Positions 1 through 9,818 of a DNA stretch of 64,000 nucleotides are shown here, one piece after another. The stretch spans positions 170,332,518-170,396,517 of the forward strand of contig NC_133650.1 in assembly GCF_009905375.1 (NCBI RefSeq), in the 5' to 3' direction. The stretch is from Apium graveolens (Eukaryota; Streptophyta; Magnoliopsida; Apiales; Apiaceae). The notes beneath the pieces are model-generated. The model saw nothing but the letters and a program-made list of their open reading frames with translations. It searched no databases and was not told the origin of the DNA. The position numbers and the translations under genes were made by a program. How positions within the stretch are numbered: position 1 is the stretch's first letter; every line of letters begins with the position of its first letter.

Positions 1-1
1 A

Positions 2-2293
2 GCTGCAAGAATGATGTTAAGTGAATCAGGTCTTCCAATATACTTTTGGGCTGAAGCTGTCAATACTGCATGTTATACTCAGAATCGAACTCTAATCAAC
101 AAAGACTTCATGAAAACTCCTTATGAGATTTTGAATGAACAGAAACCTTCTATCAAATACTTTCATGTATTTGGTGCCAGATGCTTCGTGCTCAAGGATG
201 GAGATGATCGTCGTGGTAAGTTCGAGGCAAAGGCATATGAGGGTATTTTTGTTGGATATGGAAGAAGATCATATAGAGTGTATATCATTGATCAACACAA
301 AGTAACTGAAAGTGTCAATGTTACATTTGATGACACTAAACTCCCTAGTATCCAAACTGAAGATCCTTCTGAGAAACTGAAGTTTGATGATACGTCAGAT
401 TCAGAATCAGAACATCGTCAAGAACCTGAGGTTGTCGCTGGTGAAGAACCTGTTAATCCTGATGATACTCAAGGTAATAGTGATGGAAACTTTGGCAACA
501 ATGAAGATACCACTGCTACTGACGGAGAATCTTCAAGTCAACATGACAACAACTCAGGGGGAGATGCTGAAGGATCATCTAGTAGGACACAACATCACAA
601 TGAATTTCAAGGCGAATCATCAAGATCAAATCTTCCAAGACAGACTGTCTGGAATAAAGCTCACCCTTTTGAGTTGATTATTGGTGATCCAGATGTTGGA
701 GTCAAAACTAGACGTGCTACTCAAAATGAGTGTCTGTTCTCAGGATTTCTTTCTGAGATGGAACCTAAGGAAATTGAAGAAGCACTGACTGATCCAGATT
801 GGGTGATTGCTATGCAAGATGAACTCAATCAGTTTGAAAGTCAACAAGTCTGGAAACTGGTACCTAGGCCTGTACACAAGAAAGCTGTTGGTACTAGGTG
901 GGTATTCAGGAATAAACTAGATGAAGATGGTGTGGTTACAAGAAACAAGGCAAGACTGGTAGCTAAAGGGTATTCTCAAGCTGAAGGCATTGATTATGAT
1001 GAAACCTATGCTCCAGTGGCTAGACTTGAGGCCATCAGGATATTTCTGGCATTCGCAGCATTTTCAAACTTTAAAGTTTATCAAATGGATGTCAAGAGCG
1101 CCTTTCTGAATGGAAAGCTGGATGAAGAGGTATATGTAGAGCAACCTCCTGGTTTTGAAGATCCAGATCATGTGGATTTTGTCTTCTTTCTTTTCAAGGC
1201 TATCTATGGGCTAAAACAGTCTCCAAGAAAATGGTATGACACTCTCTCTGAATTTCTTATTGAAAATAGCTTTATTAGAGGTGTCATAGACAAAACTCTC
1301 TTTTCTAAAAAACATAAGAATGATACTATATTAGTCCAAGTCTATGTGGATGATATAATATTTGGGTCTACTAATGATAATCTCTGTAAGAGATTTGCTA
1401 AGTTAATGCACAGCAAGTTTGAAATGAGCATGATGGGAGAGCTGAAGTTCTTTCTTGGATTACAAGTAAATCAAAGGTTAGATGGAACATTTATTTGTCA
1501 ATCCAAGTATCTCAAGGAACTCCTCAAAAAGTACAATCTAGAGGATTCTGCATCAGCAAGGACTCAATCAACTACAGCTGTCAAGCTTGGACCATGTGAA
1601 AACTCCATTAAGGTAGATGTCACAAGCTACAGAGGTATGATTGGCTCGTTACTTTATCTTACTGCAAGTAGACCAGATATTATGTATGCTACATGTTTAT
1701 GTGCAAGGTTCCAAGTGGATCCTAGAGATATTCATCTCGTTGCTGTTAAACGAATCTTAAGATATCTTAAGGGAACACCTAATCTAGGTATTTGGTACCC
1801 TAAAGAATCTGGTTTTAACCTTGTCGGATATACAGATTCAGATTATGCAGGAAGTGTTGTTGATAGGAAAAGCACCTCAGGAAGTTGTCAATTCCTAGGA
1901 AGCAGGCTAGTCTCATGGTACAGCAAGAAACAACAAACAGTTTCCAACTCAACGGCCGAGGCTGAATATATTGCTGCTGGAAGCTGCTGTGCTCAGATCT
2001 TGTGGATTAGGAACCAACTACGAGACTATGGCTCTGTATTGAACAAGATTCCTATTTTATGTGACAACACAAGTGTAATAGCCATCACCAACAACCCTGT
2101 GCAGCACTCGAGGACAAAGCACATTGACATCAGGTATCATTTTATTAGAGAGAACGTCATGAATGGTACTGTTGAACTATTTTTTGTTCCAACAGAAGAA
2201 CATATAGCAGATATTTTCACTAAACCACTTGACGAATCCACATTTACCAGATTAGTTGGTAAATTGGGCATGTTGAATAGTTTTAGTGATTAA
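2..2293 (+). CDS. Copia polyprotein, C-terminal part: integrase end, reverse transcriptase, RNase H
   Basis: The frame is open from base 2, so the protein continues to the left; residue numbers here count from the first Met at base 11 (760 residues). Residues 1-100 are the C-terminal part of the integrase. An acidic, Ser/Asn-rich linker covers about 110-230. The reverse transcriptase begins near 255, with the first catalytic Asp in QMDVKSAF (D360) and the YVDD box at 445-448. RNase H follows, with TDSD at 608-611, the Glu in AEAEY near 652 and Asp 685 in CDN. It ends with the usual copia tail motifs ([15 protein letters not shown]). There is no stop or frameshift, so this part could encode active enzymes. 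It copies element RNA into DNA in virus-like particles. Ty1/copia assignment is firm. Confidence 0.93.
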   Translation, partial: AARMMLSESGLPIYFWAEAVNTACYTQNRTLINKDFMKTPYEILNEQKPSIKYFHVFGARCFVLKDGDDRRGKFEAKAYEGIFVGYGRRSYRVYIIDQHKVTESVNVTFDDTKLPSIQTEDPSEKLKFDDTSDSESEHRQEPEVVAGEEPVNPDDTQGNSDGNFGNNEDTTATDGESSSQHDNNSGGDAEGSSSRTQHHNEFQGESSRSNLPRQTVWNKAHPFELIIGDPDVGVKTRRATQNECLFSGFLSEMEPKEIEEALTDPDWVIAMQDELNQFESQQVWKLVPRPVHKKAVGTRWVFRNKLDEDGVVTRNKARLVAKGYSQAEGIDYDETYAPVARLEAIRIFLAFAAFSNFKVYQMDVKSAFLNGKLDEEVYVEQPPGFEDPDHVDFVFFLFKAIYGLKQSPRKWYDTLSEFLIENSFIRGVIDKTLFSKKHKNDTILVQVYVDDIIFGSTNDNLCKRFAKLMHSKFEMSMMGELKFFLGLQVNQRLDGTFICQSKYLKELLKKYNLEDSASARTQSTTAVKLGPCENSIKVDVTSYRGMIGSLLYLTASRPDIMYATCLCARFQVDPRDIHLVAVKRILRYLKGTPNLGIWYPKESGFNLVGYTDSDYAGSVVDRKSTSGSCQFLGSRLVSWYSKKQQTVSNSTAEAEYIAAGSCCAQILWIRNQLRDYGSVLNKIPILCDNTSVIAITNNPVQHSRTKHIDIRYHFIRENVMNGTVELFFVPTEEHIADIFTKPLDESTFTRLVGKLGMLNSFSD

Positions 2294-2654
2294 TTTAGTT
2301 AATATCTGAGATCTGTTCTTGAATGAATTTACAAATGAATTTTTCATAAATGAAAAATTCATTTGCAAATTTATGTTATCATTTTATCATATTTCTTGCT
2401 TAATTCTATGTAATTTATAGTATCTTATCTGTTTTATTTTCCCTTCTTGTTAATTTAAAATATCTCAGAATATTTTATTTTCTCTAAAAATATTTTTCTA
2501 TGAATTTTATTTGCTAAAATTCAACAGAAATCTATTTTTGGAATAAAAATAATAAATTCTGATATATTGTCTTTGGTTCTGTAAATATTATAGGTCTGTA
2601 TTTCAGTTTTGCTATTTTGTTATATAATTTCTGTACATATTTGAGTGTCTTTCT

Positions 2655-3078
2655 ACTGAAATGACAATCGGCAAGACAATTGAAATTGTCTTGCTAAAAA
2701 TCATTTCAGTACTTATATATATATACTTATTTTCATATTAATTCTGTGTGAAATCCTTTTATTTCCAGAATGACAATCGGCAAGACAATTGAAATTGTCT
2801 TGCTGAAAGTCATTTGCGAATATAATTGTCATTTCAGTGTTTTTCAGTATAGTTTTATACTGGCAAGACAATCGGTATGACTATTGATTATCTTGCCAGT
2901 TATAAACATTATATATATATTTTTTATTTTATTTTATACTGGTATGACAATCGGTATGACTATCAGATTGTCATACCAGTTATATATTATCACTTGTTTT
3001 ATTCTTATTCTTTGCGGTTATTTTCTTTCTTTTGCCTGGTATGACAATCGGTATGACAATCCAGGATTGTCATACCAG
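2655..3078 (+). repeat. Array of five palindromic hairpins (TGACAATCGG family)
   Basis: Five imperfect inverted repeats lie at about 2655-2710, 2766-2816, 2859-2900, 2938-2980 and 3036-3078. Each has an arm of the type (ACTGG)TATGACAATCGG or GCAAGACAAT opposite its complement. The last three end in TGCCAGT or TACCAG, pairing with ACTGGCA or CTGGTA. The TGACAATCGG core is the same in all. The array stops 5 bp before a TATA box. The same motif recurs in this element's LTR (7822-7994). Sireviruses of other plants are known for repeated palindromes in their LTR regulatory region. Confidence 0.88.
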
Positions 3079-3082
3079 CTGT

Positions 3083-3092
3083 TATATAAAGG
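3083..3092 (+). promoter_or_regulatory. TATA box for the Copia-1 extra ORF (predicted)
   Basis: TATATAAAGG lies directly after the last hairpin. It is followed about 30 bp on by a T-rich, then CT-rich stretch typical of plant 5' leaders. The extra ORF starts 467 bp downstream at 3559. The position suggests a separate mRNA for that ORF, but no transcript evidence is available here. Confidence 0.55.
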
Positions 3093-3558
3093 CGTTTGTT
3101 GTTTTTTTTTACCATCACAACAGTTTTCTTTTCTTTTAAAAATTCGAACAGTTTCCTCATTATCTCTCTTCTCTCTCTTCGATCAAAAACATCTTCAAAT
3201 CTGTTTTGATTCTCCTTTGCTCGAGTTTTTACTCAGCTTACTAATTCATCACTTTGTGGTATATACATACAAGTATATACATACAAAGGTGCTGTTGAAT
3301 TTTTGTTAAATCTATATTTTATTTCGATTTGTGTTTGTTGATTTTGAGCATTTTTATTTCTTATTTTAATTTCTGATTTGTGTCGTTTGGTCTTTCAAAA
3401 CTGTGTTTGTGAGTTAGGAATTTTAACAAGATACATTTCTGTCTAAATTTTTCGATTATAATTAATTTAATTCGAATTATTAAATAAATTTAATTAATTC
3501 GAATTTTCTTAATATTATTCTTAAAATTCTGAAAGCGTGTGTCTTATTATTATTTTAA

Positions 3559-6500
3559 ATGGCTCTCAATTTCCAAATTGTCGCGTATAATCAGGTTGGT
3601 TATTTTAATCCGGAAAAATGTGATGTTGAAAAATTTAAACCATGGATTAGATTTTTAAATGACCATTCGATTGTTAGCTCTGCTATTAAATCAAATGTGA
3701 TTTTAAACGTCGATCTACTTAGACTGATTTGCACAACCTCTACTGTGGCCGATGATTCAAAATCTTTTTCATTCACCGTCGCAAACACACAGTATGTAGT
3801 TGATGAAACAGTCGTCAATCGTGCGTTAAATTTTCCACTAGACAATTTCTGTAATTTACCCTCTGAAAATGATATCACAAATTTTTTCAATGCTATTCAC
3901 TATCAGGGGGTGATCAATTTAACCAAACTTTCAAAATCCAATTTGGTGTCTGAATGGGATATTTTCTTTGATACACTTTCCAAAGTGTTTGCCAACTGCA
4001 CAAAATCCAATTTTCATAACATCACTTCCACTCTGCAGTATATTGGTCTTGCGGTTGTTTTCAATCAAAGGATCAATTTTGGCAAACTACTTTTTCCCAT
4101 TCTCTTGAGACGTCTAACTTCTGCTTTACGTGATCATTCTACAAATTGTAGGGTATCATGTTACTATGCTCGTTTTCTCATGCTTATAGCAGATCATCTT
4201 CTCGCACCTGAACACAAAGCCCTTTTTGCTAACTCTGCAGTAACCGAACCCCCTCCAGTTAGTAAAAAGATTTACACTCGCCAAGACACAACCTTCAAAT
4301 TCATGCAAGTTCCAGTACTTGTATCTACTTTCATGGCCACTTATATTCCCTTACCTATTTTCAATCTTCCCGGCCATGAACAGCAACCTCAACCTCCAGT
4401 GGTTCAAGCCACCCAGGCTCTTCCATTACAGGTAGTAATTCCTCACTCTCACTCTCTTCCTACTTCTGTTGAAAGACCCCCAGTGGTTGATAGGGCTGAC
4501 CATGAAGTTGTAGAACCACAGCTTCAATCCCAGGTCATAGAGCCAAACACAGAGTCACATTCTATCTCAACCTCTCCCCCACTGTCTAAAATGTTACCCA
4601 GGAGATTACTAGGAAGTAGTACATTGTTAAATATGAGTGAACCCTCAGCTCTGCCTCCTCCTAAGAAAAGAAAAACATATTCCGAGGCATCTGAAAGCCC
4701 ATCCTTGTCCTCCCAACAGGACATGGACTTTGAAATGGCAAATGAACAGTTACTAGAGGCATTCTCTCAACAGGATGCATCTATTGAAATTCGCCATAGG
4801 GCCATGGCATCTTGTACTGAGTCAAGCACAATTCCATTACTCACAATGGAACCATACACTTCCCCAGATCATACTCAGGACACACAGCGAGGAGTGCACG
4901 TCGAGTCGGTTACAGTGCCTGCCATAGTTACGGCAGAAGAGCAGTCACATGCTTCAGAGGGAAAATCTGACTCTCCGCCACCCTTAATAGAGTCATTTTC
5001 TCCCCTCCCAGATCAAACACCTCTGGCTCCCTCACGGGATTCTCCACTCGCAGATTTATCTGGAGAAAGTGGAGGGCAACTCGGTCAATCTATCCCTGAA
5101 GCAATTCAGACATCTATTCCAAAAGATTTGATAGGTTTAACTGAGGATCGGGACTCGCGAATTCCCATTGTACCACCACTGACCTCTCTTGAAGAGGCTA
5201 GGGTGATTTTTAATGCAGGTACGGAAGAACAGCAACAGGAAGACTCCTCACGAGCAATTATATTGAGAGAAACACATGCACGTGAGATGAGTGAACCAAA
5301 CACGAGTGAAATTCAGGTGAGAGCACACACATACACTGATACTGTAAACCTGTTAGCTCAGATTGCTGCCCTAAAAGAAGAACTTGCTAAAAGCCAAGCT
5401 GAAGCTCAAGCATTCAAAGCACAAGTGGTTGAACGGTCTTCTTCTTCCACCTCTGTCAACAATCAGCTTGCAATCATAAGGAACGACATCTCAGATTTAA
5501 AGACCACTGTAATACCAAAGCTCAATTCTATTCAGGACACTCCAACTTTATCAGCTGATGACATATCCAACTTCTGCTCTCTACATACAAGAATGACTTC
5601 TCTTGAAGACCTCGTTGAGATGAATCATTCACTGGAGTCCTCAAGATTTCTAAAGATAGAGACGGGCATGGAACATCTCAATGAAGGGATGAAGCACCTA
5701 TATTACATGATCAAGAATTCTCATTGCCCTAATGAAGAACAAAGAACTTATTTTGAAGGACCGTCTGGTGGAGGATCAGGCTCTGGAGGTGATGGAGGTT
5801 CCAAAGGAAGATCAGAAGAGGATCCCTCAACTAAGGGGGAGAAGAAAGAAAGTAGTGCCAAAGGGAAAGAAAAAGATACCTCTGCTGGAAACAAAGGAAA
5901 GGCTGATGATGTCTACTACAGTGGAGAACAGGATGACTTTGATATTTTTGACATTCCCACTGAACCAGTTCAGGAAGATAAAGATGGGTTATTTGAAGCT
6001 GAAGAGGAAAGTGATTTTGAAGATTGGGAAGAGGAAGATACAGTGGATCCTATGTTTGAGAAAGAATTTCAGAAGGAGCAGTCAGAGATGAAAAGAAAAG
6101 AAGCTGAACTCAAGAAGGTCTCTCAGATCATTGACAGGAGGAAAGACATACAAAGAACAGAAACTCTTCAAAAGCAACGTCTTCATGACATTAAGGCTCA
6201 AGAAAGGAGAAGAGATGTCAGACTAAAGATTGGTGAAAAATGGGATGAAGCTAGGAGAGTACTCGATATGCCTCAGCTGAGCACTAACAATGATAGGCAG
6301 TTCTTACATCTTCTTGACAAGCTGGAAATCTCAAATCCTAACAATGACATGTACATGAATGCTATCAAGACTGAAGTCTCAAGGATCACAGCTGCTTTTG
6401 ATAGATTCCTAAATGAGATGAGCATTTTTGTATATTGTCAGAGTGAAGGATCATTCAAGGTGTCACTTCATCTATTTGAGAATCGTTCTTTGTCAGAGAT

Positions 6501-6942
6501 TTGGGTTCTTTTAAACAAAGTCAAAAGAAGCTCAGAATTGAATGAAGTTCTTCGAGAAAGGCTTAAAGAGTTTGCCAGCAGGGCTAGTCCTCAAGTGGTC
6601 AACAATCCTCATCAGGTGAGATTCTTTAAGTCTGATTGTCTTCAAATCTGTCAGCTAGATGTACAATCTCTTAAAGACTACTCAGCTAAGCATCTGGTCT
6701 GGATGGAACATCATTTGAGAACTGCTGGATATTCATCCATGTTGAAGACTCAAGCTGCTGACTTGATTCAAGCTTATTGTGATAAGAATGTTAAAAGGTA
6801 CACTCAACTCAAGAATAAGCTGAAGTCAGTTGGAGTTCAACCAGTCAGACCAGCAAGCTTCACTTCAGAAAAGGATCGTGTCTTTGACAAGGAATTGCTT
6901 CAAGATTTAGAAGAAGGTGAAGTCAGAAGAGAAGACAACTGA
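3559..6942 (+). CDS. Sirevirus-type extra (env-like position) ORF, 1127 aa, intact
   Basis: A long intact ORF placed between pol and the 3' LTR, where Sireviruses carry their env-like ORF. The N-terminal about 230 residues look globular (EW at 132-133, KVF at 142-144, YYARF at 202-206). A Pro/Ser-rich, low-complexity region follows, with a basic PPKKRK stretch at 367-372 that could be a nuclear signal. A predicted coiled coil lies near 595-640, a Gly/Ser-rich hinge near 736-755, a very acidic then Lys/Glu-rich segment near 790-900, and a helical C-terminus. I see no signal peptide and no clear membrane span, so an envelope role is not supported by eye. The N-terminal domain matches the start of the Copia-2 extra ORF in motif order and spacing. 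Function is unknown. The start ATG (AAATGGC) is the first Met of the frame. Confidence 0.85.
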   Translation: MALNFQIVAYNQVGYFNPEKCDVEKFKPWIRFLNDHSIVSSAIKSNVILNVDLLRLICTTSTVADDSKSFSFTVANTQYVVDETVVNRALNFPLDNFCNLPSENDITNFFNAIHYQGVINLTKLSKSNLVSEWDIFFDTLSKVFANCTKSNFHNITSTLQYIGLAVVFNQRINFGKLLFPILLRRLTSALRDHSTNCRVSCYYARFLMLIADHLLAPEHKALFANSAVTEPPPVSKKIYTRQDTTFKFMQVPVLVSTFMATYIPLPIFNLPGHEQQPQPPVVQATQALPLQVVIPHSHSLPTSVERPPVVDRADHEVVEPQLQSQVIEPNTESHSISTSPPLSKMLPRRLLGSSTLLNMSEPSALPPPKKRKTYSEASESPSLSSQQDMDFEMANEQLLEAFSQQDASIEIRHRAMASCTESSTIPLLTMEPYTSPDHTQDTQRGVHVESVTVPAIVTAEEQSHASEGKSDSPPPLIESFSPLPDQTPLAPSRDSPLADLSGESGGQLGQSIPEAIQTSIPKDLIGLTEDRDSRIPIVPPLTSLEEARVIFNAGTEEQQQEDSSRAIILRETHAREMSEPNTSEIQVRAHTYTDTVNLLAQIAALKEELAKSQAEAQAFKAQVVERSSSSTSVNNQLAIIRNDISDLKTTVIPKLNSIQDTPTLSADDISNFCSLHTRMTSLEDLVEMNHSLESSRFLKIETGMEHLNEGMKHLYYMIKNSHCPNEEQRTYFEGPSGGGSGSGGDGGSKGRSEEDPSTKGEKKESSAKGKEKDTSAGNKGKADDVYYSGEQDDFDIFDIPTEPVQEDKDGLFEAEEESDFEDWEEEDTVDPMFEKEFQKEQSEMKRKEAELKKVSQIIDRRKDIQRTETLQKQRLHDIKAQERRRDVRLKIGEKWDEARRVLDMPQLSTNNDRQFLHLLDKLEISNPNNDMYMNAIKTEVSRITAAFDRFLNEMSIFVYCQSEGSFKVSLHLFENRSLSEIWVLLNKVKRSSELNEVLRERLKEFASRASPQVVNNPHQVRFFKSDCLQICQLDVQSLKDYSAKHLVWMEHHLRTAGYSSMLKTQAADLIQAYCDKNVKRYTQLKNKLKSVGVQPVRPASFTSEKDRVFDKELLQDLEEGEVRREDN

Positions 6943-7190
6943 AGTCAATTAGCTCAAAACTCAATGTAATATGATTAGAGCTTTATGAATCAAGATAGTC
7001 TAATGTAGTTATATGTTCAGGCTAGAGGAACATCTATCTTGTATTCACTTGTAAATTTCATTTGGAATCTGGAAAATGTTAAATATAATCCAGAACTTTT
7101 CTGCTATTTACTTTACATTACTGTTTATATCTTTTTCTTATTTGTTAGTTGAGTTATCCTCTAGGTATTTGTTGTTATTGTCTAACAAGC
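6943..7190 (+). other. 3' spacer between the extra ORF and the polypurine tract of Copia-1
   Basis: About 250 bp of AT-rich, non-coding sequence after the extra ORF stop, leading to the polypurine tract. No motif beyond the general layout is recognised. Confidence 0.6.
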
Positions 7191-7204
7191 AAATAGGGGG
7201 AGAT
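7191..7204 (+). other. Polypurine tract of Copia-1
   Basis: AAATAGGGGGAGAT is immediately followed by the LTR start TGAAAGGC. A G-rich tract of the form GGGGGAGAT directly before the LTR is typical of Sireviruses and primes plus-strand DNA synthesis. The equivalent tract in Copia-2 (46838-46848) is nearly the same. Confidence 0.85.
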
Positions 7205-7821
7205 TGAAAGGCATATGTCATAGCCTACTCGTTTATTCGAGTATTTAACTCAACTCAAATAAGAATGTAATAAGTAAATAGTGGATTAATCATCAGAGAG
7301 ATCTCACAATGTAACATCTGTCAAAGAATAAAGAAACATTGTTCATCTGCAGACTTGAAGATTCACTGGAAGAAGTTCAAGAATTTGATCATGCCTCAGT
7401 GATATAAATCAAGATCGTGGATTTAATCAAGTGACAGAGATCTCGTCAAGGTATCATTTATTACAAAGATTCAATCAGAATATAAAAGTCAAGACATGAA
7501 GAAATGTCACGAAAGTTAGTCACTCATGAACCAGACAGTACATCGAGTGTCAGCATTGAAGTGGCGGAATTAATTCATAAGTCTCAGTGACTTTCAGAAG
7601 ATTGTCAGAAGAATGGATGCTGCTAAGGGTTAGTATTAATTCTCTATTAATTAATTAAGTCATATAATTTAATTAAGAAAATAAATTATATCTGCAAAGA
7701 TTAATTTATTGATTAATTGAATTAAATTGATTAATTAATTTAGAATTAATATTAAGGATTTACAAGATTTTAATTGGTTTAAAATCTGCTTAAATTCAGC
7801 AAGACAATTCATTTGAACTAG

Positions 7822-7994
7822 TATGACAATCGGTATGACAATTGATAGTCATATCGAAAGTCATGCCAATACATTTAATTGTCTTATTAGAATTTCTGTT
7901 TAGATTAAACTCAGTTATTAATTCAGCAAGACAATTTATTTGAACTAATATGACAATCGGTATGACAATCTATAGTCATACCGAAAGTCTTGCT
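7822..7994 (+). repeat. Palindrome array in the Copia-1 LTR
   Basis: Two strong imperfect palindromes (about 7822-7867 and 7948-7994) carry TATGACAATCGGTATGACAA followed by a complementary TAGTCATACCG arm. Each is preceded by GCAAGACAATT. A weaker third copy lies near 8011-8044. The core is identical to the hairpins at 2655-3078, so the same cis-element occurs upstream of both putative promoters of this element. Confidence 0.85.
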
Positions 7995-8095
7995 AGGTCA
8001 TTTTTAATTGTCTTGCTAGTTGTAAACATTGTCCTACCGAAAGTCTCACAAGCTTAAAGGATTGTCATTCCAATTCAATCTACTCGGCTGTGTTG

Positions 8096-8103
8096 TTTAA
8101 AAG
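8096..8103 (+). promoter_or_regulatory. TATA-like box in the Copia-1 LTR
   Basis: TTTAAAAG lies about 50 bp after the palindrome array and is followed by purine-rich sequence. It is the best candidate for the LTR promoter, but weaker than the internal TATATAAAGG. Confidence 0.4.
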
Positions 8104-8677
8104 AAGCAGAAGACCAGTTCAAAGAAATGAGCAATCAAAAACAGAACATACTCAAGAACAAAAAGAAAAAGGAGCAGAAAAATATTATATCTCATCTGCA
8201 ACTTCAAGATCAATTTCTAGATTGTAAAGTTAAATCCAATCACCTAGAAATACTTATCTTGTTCTTGTGTATCAATCTAGCGGATTAAAATCCCTAGAAC
8301 TTAATCTCAAATCGCATTTAGCATTTGATCTTTTAATTACAAAAATAGAAAAAGTTCATGTTGAATTTATTCTAGATTTGTAATAATTGATTTGAGATTA
8401 ATCCCTTGTAACCGATACCGTAGTTGTAACACCTTTCAAGTTTAATAAAAGTTTTATTTAACTTGAATTTTGTTTCACAATTTTATTCCGCATTTTATTC
8501 GACTAAACGGTATTGTTTGCATTCAACCCCCCCTTCTACAAACAAATTGGGACCTAACAAGAAGGAACTCCGGGAAGCGGTCACCCAGTCGAGGGTCCTT
8601 AAAGATCTTCCCGGCCCTCTTCATCCTGGTTGTCTCCAAGTCCTTCAGCTTGGTAGCCTCCTCAATCTTCTCAGCCA

Positions 8678-8753
8678 CTGCAACAAACAAAGTCAGTTGA
8701 AAATCAATGAAATAAAAGTGCAGGAAATAAAGGAGATAAGAAAGGGAACTTAC
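8678..8753 (-). other. Intron 2 of the antisense gene
   Basis: The donor GTAAGT follows AAGAAAA, and the acceptor is a T-rich tract ending TTGCAG. It is 76 bp, short as plant introns go. Removing it keeps the reading frame between the two coding parts, which supports real splicing. Confidence 0.72.
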
Positions 8754-9564
8754 TTTTCTTATTAACGGGCGAAAGGCCACGTTCTACCAGGACGGTCTCT
8801 CGGATAAGGTCCCAACAATGGGAAGTGCCGTTGTCTTGCGTAAGGAGGTTGAAATCTCTAGCCTCCTCCTCAGACAAAGTTATGTCATTCGGGCTCCCGT
8901 CTACGGCCAGCCCAAAGGATTATCGAAACAGGGAGCCCCAATCTCCACCTTCCCAAATAACAAACAAAAAATCTTTCTTCCACCCCAAGTTGTTGTCAGG
9001 GATGGACTTCCCATTCACGATATGGGGGATAGTGGGGCGCTGGTTGATAGAAACCCAACCCGGACTTTTATCAGGGCTGTTTTTGAACTGAAAAATCTTC
9101 CTGAAGACAGCAACAGATGTGGGGACGTTGTGCTTGGCGCATTGCGACAGATAGCATAGAATCAACCTCCAGGAATTAGGGGGAAGTTGGCAAGGGCTGA
9201 TGCCCACATCAGCCAGTAGCAAAGGAATGAATGGATGAAAAGGGAGTCTAATACCTGCCCTTAGAGTATCCCTATAGACGCATAGCGCGTCCTTCTTCCA
9301 CTGACAGGCCCTGTCGGCCGGACCCGCAAGAACCAGCTTAAAAGGCTCCTTGATTTTGAAGCAGCTGCTCAACTTTTCCAGCTCCTTGGGATCCCGTAAA
9401 GCACTGATATGATCGTGCGCGTCCAGATGCGCATCAGACGGATACTCGTCCCCTCGAGTGTTGATCATGTCGATTAAGGAAGTATACCTCGATCGAATAG
9501 GAAAATCGTTGGACTTTCTAGCCACGTTCATCTTGGCCAAACGGGTCATTCTTTTTTCAGCCAT

Positions 9565-9653
9565 CTGAAAAAAGTAAGGGGCACGTAAATAGGCTATCTT
9601 AAAGTGGCACACAATGGAAAAATAGACACGAAAAGCAAAGGGAGGAATCTTAC
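9565..9653 (-). other. Intron 1 (5' leader) of the antisense gene
   Basis: The donor CAG|GTAAGA and acceptor TTTTTTCAG lie directly before the ATG at 9564. It is 89 bp. The acceptor abuts the start codon, a common arrangement for 5'-leader introns. Confidence 0.65.
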
Positions 9654-9780
9654 CTGAAGAAGCGCTCCTAAAAAAGGCTTTGAGCTCCGACTTGCTGTTA
9701 TTCCTCTAAAAATCTTAGCAGGAAAATGAAGAAGAAAACTAAGAAATGAGAAAGTGAGGAGTAATAGCCTTTCCTCATTC

Positions 9781-9789
9781 CTTTATATA
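9781..9789 (-). promoter_or_regulatory. TATA box of the antisense gene
   Basis: On the minus strand the sequence reads TATATAAAG, about 30 bp before the presumed transcription start near 9755 and 128 bp before intron 1. Together with the TGGGCY cluster upstream it makes a complete-looking plant core promoter. Confidence 0.62.
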
Positions 9790-9818
9790 AGAGGAAAAGG
9801 AAGTTGAAGGGACGAAAA

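Larger units (their letters stand above)
2294..3558 (+). other. Spacer between pol and the extra ORF of Copia-1
   Basis: An AT-rich, non-coding stretch of 1.26 kb. The first 350 bases show nothing recognisable. Five imperfect hairpins follow at 2655-3078, then a TATA box at 3083, a T-rich and CT-rich leader, and finally the extra ORF at 3559. A 141-codon open frame at 2884-3309 runs through the hairpins and leader and is not believable as a gene. Confidence 0.7.
1..8559 (+). mobile_element. Copia-1: Sirevirus-like Ty1/copia element (3' part)
   Basis: The visible part runs, in order, from the end of integrase through reverse transcriptase and RNase H, a spacer with hairpins, a long extra ORF, a purine-rich tract and a 3' LTR ending at 8559. 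The 5' LTR, gag and most of integrase lie left of the window. The order pol, extra ORF, LTR is the Sirevirus arrangement (the env-like ORF of SIRE1-type elements). Both visible ORFs are uninterrupted, so this is probably the youngest element here. It sits inside an exon of the antisense gene of the Retand-like element. The first bases after its LTR, agaag (8560-8564), are the predicted target-site duplication; the other copy is outside the window. Confidence 0.88.
7205..8559 (+). repeat. 3' LTR of Copia-1 (1355 bp)
   Basis: It starts TGAAAGG after the polypurine tract and ends CCTAACA. Within it are a palindrome array (7822-7994 and degraded copies to about 8044), a TATA-like TTTAAAAG at 8096, A-rich transcript sequence and an AATAAA near 8443 that could be the poly(A) signal. 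A run of C then CTTCT near 8527, shared with the Copia-2 LTR end, supports the right boundary. The other LTR is outside the window, so the length is inferred from structure alone. Confidence 0.85.
8560..9755 (-). pseudogene. Antisense, intron-containing gene resembling a Transposase_28 ('putative gypsy type transposon') protein
   Basis: Minus-strand gene with inferred structure: exon 1 about 9755-9654 (untranslated), intron 9565-9653, start codon at 9564, exon 2 from 9564 to 8754, intron 8678-8753, exon 3 from 8677 until Copia-1 cuts it at 8560. The core contains RAGIRLPFHPFI and PNSWRLILCYL, which resemble the Transposase_28 family often annotated in plant gypsy elements. The first codons are MAEKRMTRLAK; the frame upstream of this Met is intron sequence. 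One in-frame TAA (8920-8922) breaks exon 2; the frame continues beyond it across intron 2 into a Lys/Glu-rich helix. Its function in the element is unknown. The gene is dead because of the stop and the Copia-1 insertion. Confidence 0.72.

Noticed and set aside
2655..3078. Regular hairpin array reminiscent of a CRISPR or a satellite
   Set aside because: Spacing is irregular, arms vary, there are no spacers of constant length, and the context is a retrotransposon in plant DNA.
2884..3309. 141-codon frame in the Copia-1 spacer
   Set aside because: It crosses the hairpins, the TATA box and the leader and encodes a low-complexity hydrophobic peptide.
5732..6091. 119-codon overlapping frame inside the Copia-1 extra ORF
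   Set aside because: It is a shifted-frame shadow of the Lys/Glu-rich region of the 1127-codon ORF.
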